Assembly (NCBI GenBank): GCA_947177675.1
Contig: CAMWVK010000138.1
Span: 1-5,411 of the forward strand
Direction of reading: 5' to 3'
DNA from: an uncultured Mucispirillum sp.
GTDB taxonomy: Bacteria; Chrysiogenota; Deferribacteres; Deferribacterales; Mucispirillaceae
DNA length: 5,411 bases
Shown: piece by piece, positions 1 to 5,411 of the stretch
How the letters are laid out: every line of letters begins with the position of its first letter
How positions within the stretch are numbered: position 1 is the first letter of the stretch
The notes under the pieces: model-generated
The model's input: the letters and a program-made list of their open reading frames with translations, nothing else
What the model was told of the DNA's origin: nothing
Database searches by the model: none
Position numbers and translations under genes: made by a program

Positions 1-1556
1 GAATCAAGCAGAGCCTGATAGCTGGCATCAATAATATTTTCCGCAACACCAACAGTGCTCCATGTAGAATCTGAATCCTGACTTACTACAAGAACACGGG
101 TTGTAGCCTGTGTGCCATTATGGCTTGATAAAATACGAACTTTAAAGTCAACAAGTGCCATATCTTTCAACTGTGGATAGAAATGGATTAATGCTTTTCT
201 TATTGCTTTATCAAGTGCATTTACAGGACCATTTCCACCTGCTGCTGTATGCTCTACTTCACCATTAACAGCTACTCTTACAGTAGCTTCTGCCATAGGT
301 GCAACTGATAAAGATTTATTTTTTTCATCAATCACTCTATAGCTTAAAATATCAAAAAAATCTGGCAGAGTATTCATTGCTCTTCTAATTAAAAGCTCAA
401 AAGATGCTTCTGCCCCTTCATACTGAAACCCTCTGTTTTCCAGTTCTTTAAGCTGCTGCAGCACATTTTGTATAGTATCAGACTGGCTTTCAATATCTAA
501 ACCAAATTCTTTTGCCTTATATATTAAGTTACTTTTACCAGATAAATCTGATAAGAGCACTCTTTGAGTATTACCAACAAGCTCTGGAGAGATATGCTCA
601 TAAGTTTTAGAGTTTTTTAAGATTGCAGAAACATGCACTCCGCCTTTATGAGCAAAAGCGGATTTGCCAACATAAGGTCTGTGAGTATTATGTTTTAAGT
701 TACCTATTTCATCTAAAAAGTCTGATAAACTTTTTAATTTAGCTAAACTTTCGCTTGTTACACAGTTATATCCATATTTAATCTGCAGGTTTGGGATAAT
801 AGAACACAGGTTTGCATTACCACACCTTTCACCATAGCCATTTATAGTGCCTTGGACATGGCTTGCTCCACCTCTAACTGCAACAATACTGTTTGCAACA
901 GCCATTTCACAGTCATTATGAGCATGTATTCCAAAAGGATAATCACCAAGTGTATTTTTCACAACGGCAACTATTTCTGCAACTATATCTGGCATAGCTC
1001 CGCCATTTGTTTCACAAAGTATTACACAGTCTGCCCCTGCATCACAAGCAGCAAGAAGTGTTTTTAATGCATACTCAGGGTTAGCATTATAGCCGTCAAA
1101 AAAATGCTCTGCATCATAATATACTTTATCCACCTTGCTTTTTAGATAACGGATAGTATCATGTATAATTTCTATATTTTCATCAAGAGATATTTTTAAA
1201 GCTTCGCTAACATGCAAATCCCATGTTTTACCAAAAATAGTAATATTAGGAACATTTGCTTCAAGAAGTGCCTGTATAATTTCATCATTTTCACATGTTT
1301 TTTTAGCACGCCTTGTAGAACCAAAAGCAGATATTCTATTTATATTAATACTTTTATTTTTCTTTAAAGCATTAAAAAATTCCAAATCTCTAGGGTTTGA
1401 GCCCGGCCAGCCACCTTCTATACAGTCTATGCCAAACTCAATTAACCGTTCTGCTATTCTAAGCTTATCAATAACAGTAAAATTTACATCTTCAGACTGA
1501 GTGCCGTCCCTTAATGTTGTATCATATAAAAATATTTTTTTACTAGAACTATCCAT
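1..1556 (-). CDS. cimA: (R)-citramalate synthase, 3' end cut off by the window edge
   Basis: Condenses pyruvate with acetyl-CoA to (R)-citramalate, the first step of threonine-independent isoleucine synthesis in the cytoplasm. The 518 visible codons are open to the window edge. An N-terminal DRE-TIM barrel shows [10 protein letters not shown] (residues 11-20, metal-binding D12), [10 protein letters not shown] (48-57), FGSTRRA (78-84), DAEHFFDGY (148-156), HAHND (H211 and H213, metal ligands) and [10 protein letters not shown] (240-249). HKGGVH follows at 303-308, then [10 protein letters not shown] near 380 and a C-terminal LeuA-type regulatory domain (about 390-518) with [13 protein letters not shown] and a [11 protein letters not shown] stretch close to the end. 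[15 protein letters not shown] and DAEHFFDGY are typical of CimA rather than LeuA or NifV. By family length only about 10-15 residues are missing. The ATG is fixed by an in-frame TAA at 1569-1571, five codons upstream. It overlaps the end of lysC by 8 nt and has only a weak GAG as ribosome site, so coupling to lysC translation is likely. The C-terminal domain usually gives isoleucine feedback inhibition. Confidence 0.95.
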   Translation of the reverse strand, partial: MDSSSKKIFLYDTTLRDGTQSEDVNFTVIDKLRIAERLIEFGIDCIEGGWPGSNPRDLEFFNALKKNKSININRISAFGSTRRAKKTCENDEIIQALLEANVPNITIFGKTWDLHVSEALKISLDENIEIIHDTIRYLKSKVDKVYYDAEHFFDGYNANPEYALKTLLAACDAGADCVILCETNGGAMPDIVAEIVAVVKNTLGDYPFGIHAHNDCEMAVANSIVAVRGGASHVQGTINGYGERCGNANLCSIIPNLQIKYGYNCVTSESLAKLKSLSDFLDEIGNLKHNTHRPYVGKSAFAHKGGVHVSAILKNSKTYEHISPELVGNTQRVLLSDLSGKSNLIYKAKEFGLDIESQSDTIQNVLQQLKELENRGFQYEGAEASFELLIRRAMNTLPDFFDILSYRVIDEKNKSLSVAPMAEATVRVAVNGEVEHTAAGGNGPVNALDKAIRKALIHFYPQLKDMALVDFKVRILSSHNGTQATTRVLVVSQDSDSTWSTVGVAENIIDASYQALLD

Positions 1557-2037
1557 CTTGTTTCTCAGTTATAAATGCACTATGGAGAACACGAACTGCA
1601 AGTTCAGTAAATTTTTCTTCAATTATGCAGGAAACTTTTATTTCGCTTGTTGAAATCATTTTTATATTAATTTGGTTATCTGACAATACTTTAAACATTG
1701 TAGCAGCAACACCGGAATGGCTTTTCATACCAATACCAACAATAGATACTTTTGAAATATTTTCATCAGATAATATTTCTTTAACACCTGCATCTTTTCC
1801 TAATTTTTCGCAGGCTGCTTTAGCTTTTATAAGGTCAGTTTTAGGAACTGTAAAAGAAATATCAGTTTTTCCATCTTCTTTAGCTACATTTTGGATAATC
1901 ATATCCACATTTATATTTGCTTCTGCTAAACCCATAAATATTCTAGCAGCTACTCCCGGCTCATCCTTTACACCTAAAAGTGTTATTTTTGCTTGATTTT
2001 TATCACTAGTAACGCCTGAAACAACGATACGCTCCAT
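1549..2037 (-). CDS. lysC: Aspartate kinase beta subunit from an in-frame internal start (predicted)
   Basis: A second in-frame translation start within lysC is predicted to give a 162-residue protein equal to residues 249-410 of the full product ([15 protein letters not shown] onward). It contains both ACT domains and none of the kinase domain. The start is an ATG with AAAGGAGG exactly 8 nt upstream, a stronger ribosome site than that of the full-length gene. In Bacillus subtilis aspartokinase II, and in Corynebacterium and Thermus LysC, the same arrangement yields a regulatory beta subunit of about 160 residues that assembles with alpha into a heterotetramer. Here the start falls at the kinase/ACT linker, exactly where such a subunit should begin. 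The start signals are seen directly; expression and the alpha2beta2 assembly are inferred from those relatives. Confidence 0.8.
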   Translation of the reverse strand: MERIVVSGVTSDKNQAKITLLGVKDEPGVAARIFMGLAEANINVDMIIQNVAKEDGKTDISFTVPKTDLIKAKAACEKLGKDAGVKEILSDENISKVSIVGIGMKSHSGVAATMFKVLSDNQINIKMISTSEIKVSCIIEEKFTELAVRVLHSAFITEKQDG

Positions 2038-2781
2038 ATTTTTATCCTCCTTTGATGTTACAAGAGTGCCTGGTTTATCTTCTAAAGAAGAAAGCACCAT
2101 AATATCTACATTATAATTCATTCCAAGTTCAACACTTCTTGACTGTAGAACTTTTGCACCAAGTGATGCAAGTTCAAGCATTTCTTCATGGGAAATAGTA
2201 TCTAATTTTTTAGCATTTTTAACAATCCGTGGGTCAGCAGTATATACACCATCAACATCTGTATATATTTCGCAGACATCAGCTTGTACTGCAGCGGCTA
2301 TTGCAACAGCAGTAGTGTCTGAACCACCTCTGCCTAAAGTTGTAATATCTCCTGTTTCCACATTATAGCCTTGAAAACCTGCAACTACTACTATTTTGCC
2401 TTCATTGACTGCTTTTTTTATTCTATCGCCTTTAATATTAAGAATGCGTGCTTTTGAGTGAGCAATATCTGTTTCCATACCAATTTGTAAACCAGTTAAT
2501 GATATTGCATCATATCCATCAACTAAAAGAGACTGAGTAACAAGTGGAATACATGCAGTTTCACCTGTTGAAACAAGCTGGTCATATTCTCTTAATGAGT
2601 AATCAGGCGTGATTTCTTTTAAAAGACCGATAAGTCTGTCAGTCTCGCCAGACATTGCAGAAACTGCAACAATAACATCATAGCCTTCATCTTTTTTCTT
2701 TTCTACAATTTTTGCAACATTGCGTATGCGTTCTATACTGCCTACACTTGTGCCGCCAAATTTCATAACAACAAGACTCAC
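1549..2781 (-). CDS. lysC: Aspartate kinase, alpha subunit (full-length), GTG start
   Basis: Phosphorylates aspartate with ATP to 4-phospho-aspartate, the committed step towards lysine, threonine and methionine. From the GTG at 2781 the protein is 410 residues, the usual length for monofunctional bacterial LysC. The amino-acid-kinase domain (about 1-245) shows KFGGTSVGS (7-15, ATP site), [11 protein letters not shown] (40-50), STGE (71-74, aspartate binding), GRGGSDTTA (150-158) and [13 protein letters not shown] (173-185). Two ACT domains follow, near 265-325 ([12 protein letters not shown], then NVDMIIQNV) and 345-405 ([13 protein letters not shown], then [13 protein letters not shown]); they normally bind lysine and/or threonine for feedback inhibition. 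GTG is chosen because GGAGG lies 5 nt upstream. A longer frame opening with TTG at 2793 would place the start codon on top of that Shine-Dalgarno. The gene lies 22 nt after the apgM-like gene and its TAG stop is inside the start of cimA. A second protein is probably made from an internal ATG at 2037. Which amino acid inhibits the enzyme cannot be read from the sequence. Confidence 0.96.
   Translation of the reverse strand: MSLVVMKFGGTSVGSIERIRNVAKIVEKKKDEGYDVIVAVSAMSGETDRLIGLLKEITPDYSLREYDQLVSTGETACIPLVTQSLLVDGYDAISLTGLQIGMETDIAHSKARILNIKGDRIKKAVNEGKIVVVAGFQGYNVETGDITTLGRGGSDTTAVAIAAAVQADVCEIYTDVDGVYTADPRIVKNAKKLDTISHEEMLELASLGAKVLQSRSVELGMNYNVDIMVLSSLEDKPGTLVTSKEDKNMERIVVSGVTSDKNQAKITLLGVKDEPGVAARIFMGLAEANINVDMIIQNVAKEDGKTDISFTVPKTDLIKAKAACEKLGKDAGVKEILSDENISKVSIVGIGMKSHSGVAATMFKVLSDNQINIKMISTSEIKVSCIIEEKFTELAVRVLHSAFITEKQDG
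2046..2053 (-). promoter_or_regulatory. Internal Shine-Dalgarno inside lysC for the beta subunit
   Basis: AAAGGAGG, nearly the full complement of the 16S rRNA tail, lies 8 nt before an in-frame ATG (2037-2035). It encodes Lys-Glu-Asp in the linker between the kinase and ACT domains (SKEDKNMER). A strong site at ideal spacing exactly at this domain boundary is unlikely by chance and matches the known internal start of Bacillus-type lysC. Confidence 0.82.
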
Positions 2782-2786
2782 AAATA

Positions 2787-2791
2787 CCTCC
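2787..2791 (-). promoter_or_regulatory. Ribosome binding site that sets the GTG start of lysC
   Basis: GGAGG in the short gap after the apgM-like gene is followed by a 5-nt spacer (TATTT) and GTG at 2781. This site decides the start: the in-frame TTG at 2793 overlaps it and cannot use it. Confidence 0.85.
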
Positions 2792-2803
2792 AATTTATTT
2801 TAC

Positions 2804-3967
2804 TTAATTTTTTATAAATAATTCTGCTATTTTATAACCATCTTTTAAATCAAAAGATGGCGATTTAATATATTCACTATATGATTTGTTATCATCTGCT
2901 TTAATATCAGAGCCAAAAATAACAGCAGGTACCTTTTCAGATGAATGTGTTTTTAATTCAATAGGTGTTGCATGGTCTGGTGTAATTAAAAACCTGTATT
3001 CACTATACTGTTTTAAGCCCTCTAAAATAACAGGCATCATCTGGCTGTCAATAAGCTCTATAGCTTTAACTTTTTCACTGATACTTCCTAAATGACCTGC
3101 TTCATCTGGTGCTTCTACATGTATAAAAACATAGTCATAATCTATTAAAGCATTTACAGCATATTCTGCCTTGCCTTTAAAGTTAGTATCTGTAAAGCCT
3201 GTAATATCTGGAACTTTGATAATATCCATATCAGCACATACTCCAATGCCTCTAATTAAATCTACTGCTGATATAACAGCACCTTTTAATTTATGTTCAT
3301 TAAAAAAAGCAGGAAGCGCGGGTTTTTTACCCTGCCCCCAAAGCCATATATTAGTAGCTTTACCAGTATCTATACTGCCACTAAATACTTTTTCTTTTGC
3401 TCTTTTCATTATTTTAATTAATTTTTCAGCACCATTGCCTTTTGGAGCATAGACAGTAATATTTTTATCGCTTATATCATGTGGCGGAGTAGTAGATAGC
3501 TCCATACTAGAAAAATTACGAATTACCATTAAATTTCTATATCCTACCCCTTTATAAAACTCAATGCCTTCATTTTGAAACTCCTGATTTAAAGCATCAA
3601 TAATATTTTCCACATATTTTTCTTTTATATGGTGAGCTGTAAAGCTTTCCATAATATCATTAGTAATGGTTACGGTATTGCAGCGAAAAGCCATATCATT
3701 TTTACCAAGTTCTATACCCATACTGCATGCTTCAAGGGGACTTCTTCCAGTATAGTATTTTTTAGGGTTATAACCAAATATGCTTAAGTTGCATATATCA
3801 CTTCCTGGAGCCATACCGTCTGGTGTTGTTTGAATATATCCGCACATACCCTGTTCTGCAGTTTTATGTATATGTGGAATATTTGCATATTCTATAATAG
3901 TTTTATTATCTAATTCTTTTATAGGTCTATCAGCAAGACCGTCACAAAGTAACAGTATATATTTCAT
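2804..3967 (-). CDS. Phosphoglycerate-mutase-like protein (apgM family), probable homoserine kinase
   Basis: A 387-residue member of the archaeal-type, cofactor-independent phosphoglycerate mutase group in the alkaline phosphatase superfamily. Visible signatures are LLLCDGLAD (5-13, metal ligand D9), APGSDICNLSIFGYNP (53-68, with probable nucleophile S56), YYTGRSPLEACSMG (71-84), AFRCNTVTI (93-101), PPHDI (161-165), WLWGQGKKP (208-216), TDTNFKGKA (259-267), HVEAPDEAGH (283-292, ligands D288 and H292) and TPDHATP (329-335, ligands D331 and H332) with H341. All expected metal-site residues seem present, so it should be active. Its position between hom and lysC, with no thrB in view, matches the TIGRFAMs 'proposed homoserine kinase' branch of this family, which would convert homoserine to O-phosphohomoserine for threonine. 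Glycolytic 2-/3-phosphoglycerate interconversion is the alternative. The ATG shares its A with the hom stop (TAATG), and AAGGA (3973-3977) lies 5 nt upstream, inside hom. Family assignment is firm; the kinase role is inferred from context. Confidence 0.9.
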   Translation of the reverse strand: MKYILLLCDGLADRPIKELDNKTIIEYANIPHIHKTAEQGMCGYIQTTPDGMAPGSDICNLSIFGYNPKKYYTGRSPLEACSMGIELGKNDMAFRCNTVTITNDIMESFTAHHIKEKYVENIIDALNQEFQNEGIEFYKGVGYRNLMVIRNFSSMELSTTPPHDISDKNITVYAPKGNGAEKLIKIMKRAKEKVFSGSIDTGKATNIWLWGQGKKPALPAFFNEHKLKGAVISAVDLIRGIGVCADMDIIKVPDITGFTDTNFKGKAEYAVNALIDYDYVFIHVEAPDEAGHLGSISEKVKAIELIDSQMMPVILEGLKQYSEYRFLITPDHATPIELKTHSSEKVPAVIFGSDIKADDNKSYSEYIKSPSFDLKDGYKIAELFIKN

Positions 3968-5280
3968 TAATTTCCTTCCACTCTGATTATCACTGTTTTT
4001 TCTTTAACAAATGATTTAGAATCTATCTCTTTTACTGCATTAATTACACTGCTGCCAATTACTTCATGTGTCATAAATACAAGTGGTACACAACCTTTAC
4101 AATCAACTCCTGTTTCTCTTTGCAGTGCAGAAGATACACTTATGCCGTTATTTGCAAGTATAAGCCCAACTTGTGCTAATACTCCTGGAGTATCTTCTAC
4201 CATTAATCTCATATAAAAAGCTGAATAAATATCTTTAATGTCAATAATATTTATATTTTCTTCCTTTTCTACATACCCTAAAACAGGCACTCTTACACTT
4301 ATACCTTGAGTTATATTTCTTGCTATATTAATAATATCACCAGCTACTGCAGCACCAGTAGCTTCACTTCCTGCCCCTCGTCCATAATGGAGAGTAGATC
4401 CTGTTTTATCTGATTTAACATATACAGCATTAAATACACCATTAACTTGAGCAAGAGTATTAGTTAAAGGTATCATTGTAGGATGCACTCTAACTTCTAT
4501 ATTGTTATCATGCCTTTTTGCAATAGCTAAAAGCTTAATAACACAACCAAACTCTTTTGCAATAGCTATATCAATAGGTTTAATATTTGATATACCCTCT
4601 ACAAATATTTTATCCATTGGCACAACTGTGGAAAAAGCAATAGACGAAAGGATAGACAATTTATGAGCAGAATCTATTCCTTCTATATCAAAAGCAGGGT
4701 CAGCTTCTGCATATCCCTGCTTTTGTGCATCTTTTAATACTTCGCTAAACTCTTTACCTTCTTCTGTCATTCTAGTTAATATATAGTTAGCTGTGCCATT
4801 AATAATGCTGTATATTTCATTAATATTATTAACAGCTAAATCTTCTTTTATAACTCTGATAATAGGAATACCGCCACCAACAGATGCTTCAAAACCAATA
4901 TCTACACCATTTTCATAAGCAAGTGGAAATATTTCACTGCCATAAGCTGCAAGCAGTGCTTTATTTGCAGTAACAATATGTTTTTTATTCTGTAATGCTG
5001 CTTTTACAAAATCTTTTGCATAAGTATATCCACCAACAAGTTCTACAATTATATGTATATCTTTATTAGTAATAAGTTCCATAGCATCTTTTGTTAAAAT
5101 ATCTACTTTCGGCAAATAACTATCTTTTACTTTATCAATATTAATATCTGCAATACCTTTAATAATAATATCTATACCCGTTTTACGCTTAACAGTCTCA
5201 AAATTATCAATTAAAGCGGCAACAGTCCCTTTGCCTACAACTCCATAGCCTATTATTCCAACATTTACCACTTTATTCAT
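3967..5280 (-). CDS. hom: Homoserine dehydrogenase with C-terminal ACT domain
   Basis: Reduces aspartate 4-semialdehyde to homoserine with NAD(P)H, the branch point to threonine and methionine. The 437-residue protein is a monofunctional Hom of usual length. The N-terminal Rossmann domain has VGIIGYGVVGKG (7-18), ELVGG (80-84) and HIVTANKALL (101-110, conserved K107). The catalytic and dimerisation part has EASVGGGIPII (131-141), NGTANYIL (161-168) and AEADPAFDIEGIDSAHK (191-207), with substrate-binding acids E192 and D203 and catalytic K207 by analogy with the yeast enzyme. HYGRGAGSEATGAAVAGDI (298-316) precedes a C-terminal ACT domain (about 355-430, RLMVEDTPGVLAQVGLILANNGIS), which usually gives threonine feedback inhibition. 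Two adjacent ATGs (5283 and 5280) could serve. The second is preferred because AGGAG lies 5 nt before it but only 2 nt before the first. It is the first gene of the operon and its TAA overlaps the next start codon. Confidence 0.96.
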   Translation of the reverse strand: MNKVVNVGIIGYGVVGKGTVAALIDNFETVKRKTGIDIIIKGIADINIDKVKDSYLPKVDILTKDAMELITNKDIHIIVELVGGYTYAKDFVKAALQNKKHIVTANKALLAAYGSEIFPLAYENGVDIGFEASVGGGIPIIRVIKEDLAVNNINEIYSIINGTANYILTRMTEEGKEFSEVLKDAQKQGYAEADPAFDIEGIDSAHKLSILSSIAFSTVVPMDKIFVEGISNIKPIDIAIAKEFGCVIKLLAIAKRHDNNIEVRVHPTMIPLTNTLAQVNGVFNAVYVKSDKTGSTLHYGRGAGSEATGAAVAGDIINIARNITQGISVRVPVLGYVEKEENINIIDIKDIYSAFYMRLMVEDTPGVLAQVGLILANNGISVSSALQRETGVDCKGCVPLVFMTHEVIGSSVINAVKEIDSKSFVKEKTVIIRVEGN

Positions 5281-5285
5281 CATAA

Positions 5286-5290
5286 CTCCT
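5286..5290 (-). promoter_or_regulatory. Ribosome binding site of hom
   Basis: AGGAG (within ACAGGAG) lies 5 nt before the ATG at 5280 and only 2 nt before the ATG at 5283. The spacing favours the downstream ATG and a protein beginning MNKVVNVG rather than MMNKVV. Confidence 0.75.
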
Positions 5291-5317
5291 GTAATATCAA
5301 TTTAACATGTAATATAT

Positions 5318-5330
5318 AATTTAATAAATT
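5318..5330. repeat. Short perfect palindrome at the predicted transcription start
   Basis: AATTTA-A-TAAATT is a 6-bp inverted repeat around one central base. It lies immediately downstream of the -10 and overlaps the predicted start site, a usual position for a repressor operator. It is made only of A and T in an AT-rich region, so chance is a serious alternative, and no known regulator site is recognised. Confidence 0.25.
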
Positions 5331-5333
5331 GTT

Positions 5334-5362
5334 ATGTTATATAAATTCTTTTGTATAGTCAA
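5334..5362 (-). promoter_or_regulatory. Probable sigma-70-type promoter of the operon
   Basis: On the minus strand, TTGACT at 5362-5357 matches the -35 consensus at five of six bases. After 17 nt comes TAACAT (5339-5334), a four-of-six -10. An overlapping TATAAC (5341-5336) matches five of six, but with a 15-nt spacer. The DNA upstream of the -35 is rich in A/T tracts, as in an UP element. Transcription would start near 5327, leaving a leader of about 45 nt before hom. It is the only convincing promoter seen ahead of the four genes. The AT-rich background makes the -10 less certain than the -35. Confidence 0.6.
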
Positions 5363-5411
5363 TAATTTTAATTTAAAAAATCACTGTAAAATAACCTTAA
5401 ACAAAAAAATT

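Larger units (their letters stand above)
5291..5411. other. Upstream non-coding region, AT-rich, no gene seen
   Basis: About 120 bases of very AT-rich DNA hold the promoter, the short hom leader and no open reading frame worth calling on either strand. Seven A on the plus strand at 5403-5409 read as seven T on the minus strand. That could be the tail of a terminator for a minus-strand gene beyond the right edge, but any stem would lie outside the window. No riboswitch or T-box fold fits in the short leader. Confidence 0.5.

Noticed and set aside
852..1067. Plus-strand reading frame of 71 codons
   Set aside because: Lies wholly inside cimA on the opposite strand, has a cysteine/asparagine-rich composition unlike a real protein, and has no ribosome site.
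1625..1996. Plus-strand reading frame of 123 codons with hydrophobic stretches
   Set aside because: It is antisense to the ACT-domain part of lysC; its hydrophobic content is what the complement of this coding sequence would give, and no ribosome site precedes it.
2782..2803. Gap between the apgM-like gene and lysC as a promoter or terminator region
   Set aside because: Only 22 nt, occupied mainly by the lysC ribosome site, with no inverted repeat.
2886..3452. Two plus-strand reading frames (2886-3095 and 3171-3452)
   Set aside because: Both are antisense to the well-conserved apgM-like gene and show no motif or translation signal.
5281..5283. First of two tandem ATG codons as the hom start
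   Set aside because: Only 2 nt separate it from the AGGAG site; the next ATG has 5 nt. Using it would add a single methionine, so the difference is minor.
5311..5317. Alternative -10-like TATATT nearer to hom
   Set aside because: No acceptable -35 lies at 16-18 nt upstream, whereas TTGACT serves the upstream -10 elements at normal spacing.
5403..5411. Oligo-T on the minus strand as a terminator of a gene to the right
   Set aside because: No stem is visible within the window; runs of A or T of this length are common in such AT-rich DNA.

Overview
The window holds one tightly packed, AT-rich amino-acid biosynthesis operon. It is read entirely from the minus strand, so transcription runs from high to low coordinates. 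The order is hom (homoserine dehydrogenase, 5280 to 3967), an apgM-like gene (archaeal-type phosphoglycerate mutase fold, probably the missing homoserine kinase, 3967 to 2804), lysC (aspartate kinase, 2781 to 1549) and cimA ((R)-citramalate synthase, 1556 down to the left edge, where its last few codons are cut off). Plus-strand ORFs in the window are shadows of these genes.

Layout. A short AT-rich upstream region (5281-5411) carries a good sigma-70-type promoter (TTGACT, 17 nt, TAACAT) and a leader of only about 45 nt, too short for a lysine riboswitch, T-box or leader-peptide attenuator. hom and the apgM-like gene overlap by one base (TAATG). The apgM-like gene and lysC are 22 nt apart. lysC and cimA overlap by 8 nt. 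No terminator is visible, so the operon probably continues past the left edge. There is no gene-free stretch longer than about 130 bases.

How the genes work together. LysC makes aspartyl phosphate, and Hom makes homoserine after Asd, which is not in the window. The apgM-like protein sits where thrB would be expected and is best read as the phosphoglycerate-mutase-like 'proposed homoserine kinase'. CimA starts the other route to 2-oxobutyrate, from pyruvate and acetyl-CoA, which supplies isoleucine without consuming threonine. The operon thus appears to couple the aspartate family to threonine-independent isoleucine synthesis.

The most notable sequence feature is inside lysC: a near-perfect Shine-Dalgarno (AAAGGAGG, 8-nt spacer, ATG) in frame at codon 249. 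It predicts a separately translated 162-residue regulatory beta subunit containing both ACT domains, as known for Bacillus-type aspartokinase II.

Organism. By eye the DNA is about one third G+C. The hom / apgM-like / lysC / cimA content, the PGM-like gene in place of thrB, and the protein sequences suggest an anaerobic low-GC bacterium related to Deferribacterota (for example Mucispirillum-like) or Desulfobacterota. This is inference from gene content and recalled family resemblance, not a database match. Overall this is ordinary core metabolism with two points worth testing; I see no mobile element, CRISPR array, RNA gene or defence system.
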